DNA of 32,751 nt from positions 1-32,751 of the forward strand of contig NZ_JBHSCH010000052.1 in the NCBI RefSeq assembly GCF_042651065.1. Direction: 5' to 3'. Below the pieces are notes generated by a model. The model was not told the DNA's origin. It searched no databases and saw nothing but the letters and a program-made list of their open reading frames with translations. Each line of letters starts with the position of its first letter. Positions within the stretch are counted from its first letter, which is position 1. A program made the translations under genes and the position numbers. The stretch comes from Pseudoroseomonas aestuarii. GTDB lineage: Bacteria > Pseudomonadota > Alphaproteobacteria > Acetobacterales > Acetobacteraceae. Positions 15,105 to 23,390 of the stretch are shown here, one piece after another.

Positions 15105-16522
15105 CAGCTCCGGCCCTCCAGCATCGGCCGCACATCGGCGATGTGCCCCGCCAGCGCGGCGGCGGCGACCATGGCGGGGGACATCAGATGCGTCCGCGCC
15201 CCCTTCCCCTGGCGGCCCTTGAAGTTGCGGTTGGTGGTGGAGGCGCAGCGCTCGCCCGCCGGCACCAGGTCGCCATTCATGCCGACGCACATGGAGCAGC
15301 CGGATTCCACCCATTCCAGCCCGGCCTCGCGGAAGATGCGGTCCAGCCCCTCCTGCTCGGCCTGCCGCTTGACCAGCGAGGAGCCGGGCGAGACCAGCCC
15401 CGGCACCCGCGCCTTCCGCCCCGCCAGCACCGCCGCGGCCGCGCGCAGATCCTCGATGCGGCTGTTGGTGCAGGAGCCGATGAAGACGCGGTCGATCGGC
15501 ACCTCCTCGAGCCGCTGGCCGGGACGGAGGCCCATATAGTCCAGCGCGTCGCGGATCTGCGCGGCGCGGGAGGGGTCATTGGCGCGGTCGGGGTCGGGGA
15601 TGGCGGCGGTGACGGGCAGCGCATCCTCCGGGCTGACGCCCCAGGTGACGATGGGCGCGATCTCGCCGGCCTGCAGCGATACCTCGCGGTCGAATTCCGC
15701 GCCCGCATCGCCCGGCAGGGCGAGCCAGGCCTCGGCGGCCTGCTCGAAGGCGGCGCCCTGCGGCGCCAGCGGCCGGCCGCGCAGGAACGCGACCGTGGTG
15801 GCATCGGGCGCGACCATGCCGCAGCGCGCGCCGCTCTCGATGGCCATGTTGCACAAGGTCAGCCGCCCCTCCATCGAGAGGCCGCGCACCGCGCTTCCGG
15901 CATATTCCACCGCATGGCCCTGCGCGCCATCGGCGCCGATGCGGGCGATGATGGCGAGCGCCAGATCCTTGGCGCCGGTACCGGCGGGGAGCCTCCCCTC
16001 CACCGTGACGCGCATGCGCTTCGGCTTCCGCTGCCACAGCGTCTGCGTCATCAGCACATGCGCGACCTCGGAAGCGCCGATGCCGAAGGCGAGCGCGCCG
16101 AAGGCGCCATGCGTGGAGGTGTGGCTGTCGCCGCAGACGATGGTGAGGCCCGGCAGGGTCAGCCCCTGCTCCGGCCCCACCACATGCACGATGCCCTGGC
16201 GCGGGTCGTGCAGGCCATAGAGCCGCGTGCCATGGGCGCGCGCATTGGCCTCCAGCCCCTGCACCATGCCGGCGATGCCGGAATCGGCAATGCTGCGCTG
16301 CGGTGTTCGCGTCGGCACGTAATGGTCGGCGACACCGATATTGAGCGCGGGACGCGCCACCTTCGCGCCGCGCGCGCGGAGCTGGGCGAAGGCGTGGTGC
16401 GAGCCTTCGTGGAAGAAATGCCGGTCGATCCAGAGCAGGCTCTGCCCGTCCTCCCGCGTGAGGACGACATGCGCGTCCCACAGCTTGTCGAACAGCGTGC
16501 GTCGCGGCGGCGCTTCGGCCAT
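15104..16522 (-). CDS. leuC: LeuC-like large subunit, 4Fe-4S hydro-lyase of the aconitase superfamily
   Basis: This 472-residue protein is the normal LeuC length. The three cluster cysteines are present: Cys351 in FIGSCTNSR, and Cys409 and Cys412 in ESGCSMCVG. CGDSHTSTHGAFGALAFGIG at 130-149 is the substrate-side signature. With LeuD it should dehydrate and rehydrate a 2- or 3-hydroxy di- or tricarboxylic acid; isopropylmalate, citraconate or citramalate, and dimethylmaleate are family precedents. The long upstream frame is rejected because ATG 16522 follows a GGGGGGAGGG ribosome site. It diverges from the HutC-type regulator and is probably under its control. Confidence 0.87.
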   Translation of the reverse strand: MAEAPPRRTLFDKLWDAHVVLTREDGQSLLWIDRHFFHEGSHHAFAQLRARGAKVARPALNIGVADHYVPTRTPQRSIADSGIAGMVQGLEANARAHGTRLYGLHDPRQGIVHVVGPEQGLTLPGLTIVCGDSHTSTHGAFGALAFGIGASEVAHVLMTQTLWQRKPKRMRVTVEGRLPAGTGAKDLALAIIARIGADGAQGHAVEYAGSAVRGLSMEGRLTLCNMAIESGARCGMVAPDATTVAFLRGRPLAPQGAAFEQAAEAWLALPGDAGAEFDREVSLQAGEIAPIVTWGVSPEDALPVTAAIPDPDRANDPSRAAQIRDALDYMGLRPGQRLEEVPIDRVFIGSCTNSRIEDLRAAAAVLAGRKARVPGLVSPGSSLVKRQAEQEGLDRIFREAGLEWVESGCSMCVGMNGDLVPAGERCASTTNRNFKGRQGKGARTHLMSPAMVAAAALAGHIADVRPMLEGRS

Positions 16523-16573
16523 GCCCTGCCCTCCCCCCGGCGTTGTGGCCAGGACGATGCCGCAGAAAAACCG

Positions 16574-16601
16574 TTGACGCAATGCTGCTGTCTCGTAGGC
16601 T
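16574..16601 (+). promoter_or_regulatory. Candidate promoter of the gntR-liv operon
   Basis: TTGACG at 16574-16579 is a good -35 element and TAGGCT at 16596-16601 a moderate -10, with a 16-bp spacer. The -10 lies inside the first GTCT-N8-AGAC palindrome, which would suit repression by a GntR protein. Transcription would start near 16608 and leave a leader of about 45 nt before the GTG. Confidence 0.45.
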
Positions 16602-16629
16602 AGACAGCAGCCGGTCTGAAAAACCAGAC
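16584..16629. promoter_or_regulatory. Two tandem GTCT-N8-AGAC palindromes, probable HutC/GntR operators
   Basis: Copy 1 is a perfect inverted repeat, GCTGCTGTCT at 16584-16593 and AGACAGCAGC at 16602-16611, around an 8-bp spacer. Copy 2 is GTCT at 16614-16617 and AGAC at 16626-16629, again with 8 bp between. The centres lie 24 bp apart. Both sit between divergent leuC and the HutC-type regulator, whose family binds palindromes of this size. I infer that the regulator controls both directions from here. No other copy was noticed in the intergenic regions of this window. Confidence 0.6.
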
Positions 16630-16652
16630 AGGGAAAAGGGGAGAGAAGCCGC

Positions 16653-17483
16653 GTGGACGCCGCCGTTGAGACCTTCAAGGCGCGCCGGATCTACCTGCTG
16701 CTGCGGGACCGCATCACCGGCGGCACGCTGCCGGCGGGCACGCGCCTGCCCGGCGAGCCGGACCTCGCGGCCGAGCACGGCGTCTCCCGCGTCACCATCC
16801 GCCGCGCGCTGGACCAGCTCTCCACCGAGGGGTTGGTGGAGCGGCGCCCCGGCGTCGGCACCTTCGTGCGCGGCGGCGGCGTGCTGGCGCCGACCGTGGT
16901 CGATTTCGCTGATGTATTCACGCATCTGAAGGAGATGGGGCGGCGCACCGAGGTGCGGCTGCTGGCCTTCGGCTACGTGCAGCCGCCCGCGCCGGTGGCC
17001 GCCACGCTGGGCCTCGCGCCGGCGGAGCGCGCGCAGCGCGCGGTGCGCGTGCGGCTGATGGGCGGCGAGCCCTTCTCTCACCTGACCACCCATGTGCCCG
17101 AGCGCATCGGCACCACCTATTCCGAGGCGGAGATGGCCTCGCAGCCGCTGCTGGCGCTGCTCGAGCGTTCCGGCCTGCGCGTGGCGCGGGCGCGGCAATC
17201 CATCGGCGCCACGCTGGCCGGGCCGGAGGTGGCGCAGGCGCTGCAGGTGGAGATCGGCGCGCCGCTGCTCTCCCTCACCCGCCTTGTCGAGGACGAGGCG
17301 GGGAGCGCGGTCGAGCACCTGCACGCGCTCTACCGGCCGGACCGCTTCAGCTTCGAGATGCAGCTTCAGCGCACGGGGGCCGATGGCGCCCGGCGCTGGA
17401 GCCCATTGCCGCCGCTCGCGGCCAACACTGAAAAGAACGCCACGCCACGGCCCCCGCGCAGCAAGAGGAAGTCGTCATCATGA
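16653..17483 (+). CDS. GntR-family (HutC/UTRA subfamily) transcriptional regulator
   Basis: This 276-residue protein has an N-terminal winged helix-turn-helix (about residues 5-75: YLLLRDRITGGTLPAGTRLPGEPDLAAEHGVSRVTIRRALDQL, then VERRPGVGTFV) and a UTRA ligand domain from about residue 85 to 245. UTRA domains bind small metabolites such as urocanate or sugar phosphates. The start is GTG at 16653, preceded by GGGAAAAGGGGAGAG. The last 30 residues are basic and low-complexity. The stop overlaps the binding-protein start (ATGA), so the regulator is co-transcribed with, and probably autoregulates, the transporter and enzyme genes. Confidence 0.9.
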   Translation: MDAAVETFKARRIYLLLRDRITGGTLPAGTRLPGEPDLAAEHGVSRVTIRRALDQLSTEGLVERRPGVGTFVRGGGVLAPTVVDFADVFTHLKEMGRRTEVRLLAFGYVQPPAPVAATLGLAPAERAQRAVRVRLMGGEPFSHLTTHVPERIGTTYSEAEMASQPLLALLERSGLRVARARQSIGATLAGPEVAQALQVEIGAPLLSLTRLVEDEAGSAVEHLHALYRPDRFSFEMQLQRTGADGARRWSPLPPLAANTEKNATPRPPRSKRKSSS

Positions 17484-18697
17484 GCACATCCCGCCTGACC
17501 ATCACCCGCCGCACGGCCCTGCGGGCCGGGGCGCTGCTGCCGACCCTCGCCATGCCGGGCCTGCTGCGCGCGCAGCCCGCCGCCGTGAAGATCGGCGTCC
17601 TGCAGCCGCTGACCGGCGCGCTGGCGCAGGATGGCGACCTCGGCCGCCTCGGCGCCACCCTGGCGGCGGAGGCGATCAACGGCGCGGGCGGCATCCAGGC
17701 CCTCGGCGGCGCGAAGGTGGAACTGGTGGTGGCCGATGCCCGCTCCAACCCGGAAGCGGCGGTGCAGGAAGTGGAGAAGCTGCAGGCGGAGGGCGTCGTC
17801 GCCATCGTCGGCGGCTTCGCCAGCCCGATCTGCCTGGCCGCCAGCCAGGCGGCGGCGCGCTACGACCTGCCCTACATCGTCGATGTCGGCGTCTCCGACC
17901 AGATCACCGCGCGCGGCCTGCGCAACACCTTCCGCTTCGCCCCCGGCTTCGGCATGGTGACGGGCACGGCGCTCGAGAACCTCGTCCGCCTCAACGACGC
18001 CGCCGGCAAGCCCTGCAAGACGGTGGTGCTGGTACACGAGGACGGGCTGTTCGGCTCCGGCCTCGCCAGGCTGCTGCAGGCGGAGCTGCCGAAGCGCGGC
18101 TTCGAGGTGCTGGAGACCATCGCCCACCCGACGCCGGCGCGCGACATGTCCAACGTGGCGCTGCGCATCCGCTCGCTGCGGCCCGACCTTGTCATTCCCT
18201 CCAGCTACTATGGCGAGTTCGTGCTGCTGGCGCGCACCATGCGGCAGCAGCGCATCCGGCCCAAGGGCATCTATGCCGTGCTGAACGGCGCCGCCTCCAA
18301 CTACCGCTTCGTCAAGGAGTTCCCGGACGCGGCCGATGCGGTGATGGATTGCAACCACTGGCACGACCCGCGCAGCGAGGAGGCGAAGGCGCTGAAGGCC
18401 AAGGTCGATGCCGATGGCCGCCTCTGGGCCTACAACGTGCCGCTGAACTATTCCTGCGTGAAGCTGGTGGCGGATGCGGTGGGCCGCGCCGGCGCCGCCG
18501 ACCGCAACAAGGTCATCGAGGCCCTCGCCACCTCCGACTTCTCCGGCCATATCCTGCCCTACGGCCCGACGAAGTTCGTCAATGGCCAGAACCAGGGCGC
18601 CGCGCCGGTCAACACCCAGGTGCAGGGCGGCGACATCAAGGTGATCTTCCCCGACGCCTTTGCCGACGCCAAGCCGGTCTTCCCGGTGCAGGGCTGA
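17480..18697 (+). CDS. ABC transporter periplasmic binding protein, LivJ/LivK-like (system 2)
   Basis: This 405-residue protein begins with a twin-arginine type signal (TITRRTALRAGALLPTLAMPGLLRAQPA), so it is probably exported folded by Tat. The mature part is a type I periplasmic binding protein of the Leu/Ile/Val family, opening with VKIGVLQPLTGALAQDGDLG and containing VVADARSNPEAAVQEVEKL and IVGGFASPICLAASQAA. Relatives bind branched-chain amino acids, amides, urea or aromatic acids. The neighbouring hydantoinase genes suggest a cyclic amide or related ligand, which is inference. It is the only liv-type binding protein in the window and could serve both liv permeases. Confidence 0.9.
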   Translation: MSTSRLTITRRTALRAGALLPTLAMPGLLRAQPAAVKIGVLQPLTGALAQDGDLGRLGATLAAEAINGAGGIQALGGAKVELVVADARSNPEAAVQEVEKLQAEGVVAIVGGFASPICLAASQAAARYDLPYIVDVGVSDQITARGLRNTFRFAPGFGMVTGTALENLVRLNDAAGKPCKTVVLVHEDGLFGSGLARLLQAELPKRGFEVLETIAHPTPARDMSNVALRIRSLRPDLVIPSSYYGEFVLLARTMRQQRIRPKGIYAVLNGAASNYRFVKEFPDAADAVMDCNHWHDPRSEEAKALKAKVDADGRLWAYNVPLNYSCVKLVADAVGRAGAADRNKVIEALATSDFSGHILPYGPTKFVNGQNQGAAPVNTQVQGGDIKVIFPDAFADAKPVFPVQG

Positions 18698-18707
18698 CCG
18701 CGGGCTC

Positions 18708-19580
18708 ATGTACTCCCCCGCGATCATCGCCGAGGCGGTGGTGAACGGGCTGATGACCGGGGCGGCCTACGCCCTGGTCGCGCTCGGCCTCACCCTGGTC
18801 TATGGCGTGCTGCACATCGTCAACTTTGCGCATGGCGCGCTGCTGACCTGCGCCATGTTCGCCGTGCTGGGCATGGAGCAGCTCCTCGGCATCGGCCCCT
18901 ACGCCGCCATCCTGCCGCTGGCGCTGCTGTTCTATGGGCTGGGCTACGGGCTGCAGCGCTTCGTCATCGGCCCCTCCAGCCATGGCGAGGACCGCAACAC
19001 GCTGCTGGTCACGCTCGGCCTCTCCATCATCCTGGAGAACGCCTTGCTCGCCGCCTTCCGCTCCGACACGCGCAGCCTCGGCGGCGAGATGGGGTTCGAC
19101 GTGGTGGAACTCGGCCCCATGCTGCTCTCCCGCCCGCGGCTGGTGGGCTGCGCCGTGGCGCTGCTGGTGGCGGCGCTGCTCTGGCTGCTGCTGGCCCGCA
19201 CCGATACGGGGCGCGCCATCCGCGCCGTGGCCAAGGAGCGCTTCGGCGCGCAGCTCAGCGGCATCGACCCGCGGCACATCTTCGCTGTCACCTTCGGCAT
19301 AGGCTGTGCCTGCCTGGCGGTCGCGGCCTGCCTGCTGCTGCCCACCTTCTACGTCAATCCCCGCGTCGGCAACGCCTTCGTGCTGGTGGCCTTCACCATC
19401 GTGGTGCTGGGCGGCATGGGCTCGGTGACGGGCGCGCTGCTCGGCGGCCTCATCGTGGGCGTGGTGGAGAGCCTGGGCGGGTTGCTGCTGGGCGAGAGCC
19501 TGGGCCAGCTCGGCATCTTCCTCATCTTCATCCTGGTGCTGCTGTTCCGGCCCACCGGCCTGTTCGGAGCCCGCGCATGA
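18708..19580 (+). CDS. livH: Branched-chain amino acid-type ABC transporter permease LivH (system 2)
   Basis: This 290-residue membrane protein has about eight helices. LTLVYGVLHIVNFAHGALLTCAMF is the LivH signature, and VVLGGMGSVTGALLGGLIVGVVES and LLFRPTGLFGARA are typical of the C-terminal half. ATG 18708 follows the binding-protein stop by 10 bp, with only a poor ribosome site. Coupled reinitiation from the upstream gene is therefore likely. The stop overlaps livM. Confidence 0.92.
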   Translation: MYSPAIIAEAVVNGLMTGAAYALVALGLTLVYGVLHIVNFAHGALLTCAMFAVLGMEQLLGIGPYAAILPLALLFYGLGYGLQRFVIGPSSHGEDRNTLLVTLGLSIILENALLAAFRSDTRSLGGEMGFDVVELGPMLLSRPRLVGCAVALLVAALLWLLLARTDTGRAIRAVAKERFGAQLSGIDPRHIFAVTFGIGCACLAVAACLLLPTFYVNPRVGNAFVLVAFTIVVLGGMGSVTGALLGGLIVGVVESLGGLLLGESLGQLGIFLIFILVLLFRPTGLFGARA

Positions 19581-20533
19581 AGCCGCGCGACATCCTCCCC
19601 CTCGCGCTGCTGCTCGGCGCGCTGGCGCTGACGCCGCTCTTCGCCAGCAACCTGCTGCTGAACTTCCTCGTCTCGGCGCTGATCATCGCGCTTGGCGCGC
19701 AGGGCTGGAACCTCCTCGGCGGCTATGGCGGGCAACTCTCCTTCGGCCACGCCGCACTGTTCGGCACGGGCGCCTATGCCACCGCCATCCTGCAGACCAG
19801 CTTTGGCGTGAATGCCTGGGTGGGCTTCGCCTGCGGCATCGCCCTGGCCGCGCTGACCGGCTGGGCGATCGGCTTCCTCAGCTTCCGCGCCCGGCTGCGC
19901 GGCTCCTACTTCGCCCTCGTGACGCTGGCCTTCGCCGAGGTGCTGCGCATCCTCGCCAATGCGGCCGGCTTCACCGGCGGCGCGGCGGGGCTGCTGATCA
20001 AGCTGGAGCCATCCTTCGCCAACTTCCAGTTCGCCAGCCGCGCCGGCATGCTGTGGGTGGTGCTGGCCTGCATCCTCGGCGTCTCGCTGCTCACGCTCTG
20101 GATCGACCGTGGCCGCTTCGGCGCGCAGCTCGTCGCCGTGCGGGAGAACGAGGACGCGGCGCGCGCGCTCGGCGTCGATGTGCTGGCCACCAAGCTGCGC
20201 GCCATCGCCCTCTCCGGCGCCATCACCGGCGCCGCGGGCGGGCTCTACGCGCAGAACTTCCTCTATCTCGACGCCAACATCGCCTACGGCACCTGGATCT
20301 CGGTGGAGGTGCTGATCGCCGCCATCGTCGGCGGCCTCGGCACGGTGCTGGGGCCGGTGGTCGGCGCGCTGGCGCTGCACGGCGTGGGCGAGATCACCAA
20401 GGGCCTGCTGGGCTGGATGACGGGGGTGGATCTGATGCTGTTCGGCGTCATCCTGATCGCCGCCGTCGCCTTCGTGCCGGCGGGGCTGGTCGGCGCGCTG
20501 CGCCGCCTGCGGATGCGGAGGGCCGCGCCATGA
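19577..20533 (+). CDS. livM: Branched-chain amino acid-type ABC transporter permease LivM (system 2)
   Basis: This 318-residue permease has WNLLGGYGGQLSFGHAALFGTGAYATA near residues 47-73, the classic LivM segment, and VRENEDAARALGVDVLATKLRAIALSGAITGAAGG, the ATPase contact loop. It is predicted to have about nine helices. ATG 19577 overlaps the livH stop and its own stop overlaps livG (ATGA on both sides). Confidence 0.93.
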   Translation: MKPRDILPLALLLGALALTPLFASNLLLNFLVSALIIALGAQGWNLLGGYGGQLSFGHAALFGTGAYATAILQTSFGVNAWVGFACGIALAALTGWAIGFLSFRARLRGSYFALVTLAFAEVLRILANAAGFTGGAAGLLIKLEPSFANFQFASRAGMLWVVLACILGVSLLTLWIDRGRFGAQLVAVRENEDAARALGVDVLATKLRAIALSGAITGAAGGLYAQNFLYLDANIAYGTWISVEVLIAAIVGGLGTVLGPVVGALALHGVGEITKGLLGWMTGVDLMLFGVILIAAVAFVPAGLVGALRRLRMRRAAP

Positions 20534-21282
20534 TCCTTCTCTCGGTCGAGGGGCTGAGCAAGCGCTTCGGTGGCCTGCTGGCGGTGGACAAGGCCAGCAT
20601 GGCGGTGCCGGAAGGCTCCATCACCGGGCTGATCGGCCCGAACGGCGCGGGCAAGACGACGCTCTTCGCCCTGGCCTCCGGCTTCCTGGAGCCCAGCGCC
20701 GGGCGCGTGCTGTTCGCCGGGGAGGATGTGACGGCCGAGCCGCCGCATCGGCGGGCGCGCCGCGGCATCGCCCGTACCTTCCAGATCGTGCAGCCCTTCC
20801 AGGGGCTGACGGTGCACGAGAACATCGTGGTGGGCGCCTATCTTCGCCATGCCGGGCGCCAGGCGGCGCTGGACGCGGCCCGCGCCGTGGCGGAGGAGGT
20901 CGGCCTCGCGCCGCTGCTGGAGACGCCCGCCGCCGCGCTGACGGTGGCCGGCCGCAAGCGGCTGGAGCTGGCCCGCGCCCTGGCCACCGCGCCGCGCCTG
21001 CTGCTGCTGGACGAGGTTCTGGCCGGCCTCAACCCCTCCGAGGTGCGGGACATCCTGCCGGTGCTGCGCGCCATCCGCGCGCGGGGCGTGACCATCCTGA
21101 TGATCGAGCATGTGATGCAGGCGGTGATGAACCTGTGCGACCATGTGCATGTGCTGGCGCAGGGCCGCATGATCGCCGAGGGGCCGCCGCGCGCGGTCTG
21201 CAACGACGCGGCGGTGATCGAGGCCTATCTCGGCCATGGCGCGGCGGCGCGGATGCGCGCCGAGGGAGGCGCCCATGCTTGA
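20530..21282 (+). CDS. livG: Branched-chain amino acid-type ABC transporter ATPase LivG (system 2)
   Basis: This 250-residue ATPase has Walker A GPNGAGKTT near 37-45, ARTFQIVQPFQGLTVHENI (LivG Q-loop region), the signature region LTVAGRKRLELARAL, Walker B RLLLLDEVLAGLNP and the switch His in LMIEHVM. The LTxAGRKR form of the signature is common in LivG. The start is fixed by the ATGA overlap with livM. Confidence 0.93.
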   Translation: MILLSVEGLSKRFGGLLAVDKASMAVPEGSITGLIGPNGAGKTTLFALASGFLEPSAGRVLFAGEDVTAEPPHRRARRGIARTFQIVQPFQGLTVHENIVVGAYLRHAGRQAALDAARAVAEEVGLAPLLETPAAALTVAGRKRLELARALATAPRLLLLDEVLAGLNPSEVRDILPVLRAIRARGVTILMIEHVMQAVMNLCDHVHVLAQGRMIAEGPPRAVCNDAAVIEAYLGHGAAARMRAEGGAHA

Positions 21283-21976
21283 GATCCGTGGCCTGCGCGC
21301 CGGCTATGGCGGCGTCGAGGTCCTGCGCGGCCTCGACATGGCGGTCTCCGCCGGCGAGATCGTCGCCGTGCTCGGCGCCAATGGCGTCGGCAAGACGACG
21401 CTGAACAAGGTGCTCTCCGGCGTGGTGCCGGTGCGCGCCGGCGAGATCCTGTTCGACGGCCAGCGCATCGACCGCGCCGCGCCGGATGCCATCGTCGCCG
21501 CCGGGCTGATCCATGTGCCCGAGGGGCGCAAGATCTTCCCCAACATGAGCGTGCGGGAGAATCTGGAGCTTGGCAGCTACCGGCGTGGCAAGCCGCGCCG
21601 CGCGCGGAACCTGGAGCGCGTCTTCGCCACCTTCCCCCGCCTGCGCGAGCGCATGGCCCAGGCCGCCGGCACCCTCTCGGGCGGCGAGCAGCAGATGCTC
21701 GCCATCGGCCGCGGCATGATGGCCGAGCCCCGCCTCCTCATCCTCGACGAGCCCTCGCTCGGCCTCTCGCCGCTGCTCGTCGAGGAGATGTTCGCCCTGA
21801 TCCGCCGGCTCAACGCCGACGGGCTTCCCATCCTGCTGGTCGAGCAGAATGTGGTGCAGTCGCTCGAGGTCGCCGCCCGCGCCTACATCCTGGAGAACGG
21901 GCAGTTCGCCCTCTCCGGCACGGCGGATGCGGTGCGCGACAACCCTGAGCTGCGCCGCGCCTATCTCGGCATGTGA
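21275..21976 (+). CDS. livF: Branched-chain amino acid-type ABC transporter ATPase LivF (system 2)
   Basis: This 233-residue ATPase has canonical LivF motifs: Walker A GANGVGKTT, VPEGRKIFPNMSVRENLELG, signature LSGGEQQML, Walker B RLLILDEPSLGLSP and LLVEQNV. These normal motifs contrast with the altered ones of the system 1 LivF at 10010-10684. ATG 21275 overlaps livG by 8 bp and follows GGGAGG. It completes a full H-M-G-F transporter with binding protein. Confidence 0.94.
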   Translation: MLEIRGLRAGYGGVEVLRGLDMAVSAGEIVAVLGANGVGKTTLNKVLSGVVPVRAGEILFDGQRIDRAAPDAIVAAGLIHVPEGRKIFPNMSVRENLELGSYRRGKPRRARNLERVFATFPRLRERMAQAAGTLSGGEQQMLAIGRGMMAEPRLLILDEPSLGLSPLLVEEMFALIRRLNADGLPILLVEQNVVQSLEVAARAYILENGQFALSGTADAVRDNPELRRAYLGM

Positions 21977-21983
21977 GGTCACG

Positions 21984-23390
21984 ATGAGCATTGTCACGCC
22001 CGGCGTGCAGCCGGCTTCCGTGCTGCTGCGCCAGGAACGCCCCGCATGGCTGGCCGAATGGGGCCGCTTCGCCGCCGGCTTCGATCCCGCTGGCCTGCCG
22101 CCGGAGGTGCTCGCCCGCGCCCGGCTGGTGCTGCTGGACAGCATCGGCGTCATCGCCGCCGGCATGCAGGAGCCTGAGCTGCGCGCATTGCTGGCGCGGC
22201 CGAACTATGCGGGCGGCGGCGCGGCCGACGTCATCGGCGCCGGCCGTGCCCTGCCGCCGCTGCTCGCCGCCTTCGCCAACGGCACCGCCGGCGTCATGCT
22301 GGAGCTGGACGAGGGCAACCAGTATGCGCGCGGCCACCCCGCCATCCATGTGGTGCCGGCGGCGCTGGCCGCGGCGCCGAAGGATGGGCGGGCCCTGCTC
22401 GGCGCCATCATCCTCGGCTACGAGATGGGCGCGCGCATCGGCATCGCCAGCAAGCTGCGCGTGACAATGCACCCGCACGGCACCTGGGGCACGGTCGGCG
22501 CCTTCCTCTCGGCCGCGCATCTGCATGGCGCGGATGCGGAGACCATCATCCAGGGGCTGAACATCGCCTCCAGCCTCGGCCTCTCCACCAGCCGCCGGAC
22601 GATGCTGGAGGGGGCCACGGTGCGCAACGCCTATGCCGGCCTCTCCAACCAGCTCGGGCTGATGGCCTGGGACCTGGCCGCCGCCGGCTTCACCGGCGAG
22701 ACGGACGGCATCGGCGCCGTCTATGGCGGCATCATCGCCGAGGAGTTCTCGCCCGCCGCCATGACCGAGCAGCTCGGCACGCGCTGGGAGATCGCCCGCA
22801 ACTACTTCAAGCGCCATGCCGCCTGCCGCTACACCCATGGCGCGCTGGACGCGCTGGGCGAGATCAGCGCCAGGCTGCCCGGGCTGCGCGCTGCGGATGT
22901 GGCGGCCATCGCGGTGGAGACCTATGTCTGGACCGCGCAGCTTGATCTGCCCCAGCCGCGCAACATGCTCTCGGCCAAGTTCTCCATCCCCTTCGCGCTC
23001 GCCACGGCGCTGATGCATGGCGGCGCCAGCGTGCCCGCCTTCCGCCCGCCCGCCCTGCGGGACGAGGCGGTGCGCGACCTCGCCGCGCGCGTCACGGTGC
23101 GGGAGGATGCGGCGCTGACCGCGCAGCTCCCCGGCCTGCGCCCGGCGCGCCTGACGGTGACGCTGCGCGACGGCAGCACCCACCGCGCCGAGGTGCTGAC
23201 CAACCGGGGCGACACCGAGGACCCCTATGCGCGCGAGGACATCCTCGCCAAGTTCCGCGAGATGGCCGCGCCCGTCTGGGGCGAGGCCGCGGCGGAGACC
23301 CTGATCACGGCGGTCGAGGCGGTGGAGGAGCCCGGTGGGCTTTCCCGCCTGCTGCCCTTGCTGGCGGCCCCGCCGCGGAGCGCTTCCTGA
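21984..23390 (+). CDS. MmgE/PrpD-family protein (2-methylcitrate dehydratase-like)
   Basis: This 468-residue protein is of the cluster-free MmgE/PrpD fold. ARARLVLLDSIGVIAAG near the start, LELDEGNQYARGHPAIHVVPAAL around residue 110, MHPHGTWGTVGAF, and FKRHAACRYTHGALDAL are the recognised blocks, with the conserved Asp, His and Lys-rich substrate loop. Family members dehydrate 2-methylcitrate, decarboxylate cis-aconitate (CAD/IRG1) or isomerise related acids. GAGG lies upstream of ATG 21984. It is followed directly by a PrpB-like lyase, repeating the dehydratase plus lyase logic of the methylcitrate cycle but without PrpC. I infer a role in a branched di- or tricarboxylate pathway. Confidence 0.88.
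   Translation: MSIVTPGVQPASVLLRQERPAWLAEWGRFAAGFDPAGLPPEVLARARLVLLDSIGVIAAGMQEPELRALLARPNYAGGGAADVIGAGRALPPLLAAFANGTAGVMLELDEGNQYARGHPAIHVVPAALAAAPKDGRALLGAIILGYEMGARIGIASKLRVTMHPHGTWGTVGAFLSAAHLHGADAETIIQGLNIASSLGLSTSRRTMLEGATVRNAYAGLSNQLGLMAWDLAAAGFTGETDGIGAVYGGIIAEEFSPAAMTEQLGTRWEIARNYFKRHAACRYTHGALDALGEISARLPGLRAADVAAIAVETYVWTAQLDLPQPRNMLSAKFSIPFALATALMHGGASVPAFRPPALRDEAVRDLAARVTVREDAALTAQLPGLRPARLTVTLRDGSTHRAEVLTNRGDTEDPYAREDILAKFREMAAPVWGEAAAETLITAVEAVEEPGGLSRLLPLLAAPPRSAS

Noticed and set aside
15576..17324. Open frame on the minus strand crossing leuC, the control region and gntR
   Set aside because: It spans the divergent promoter and operators and reads as low-complexity sequence; leuC and gntR explain this region.
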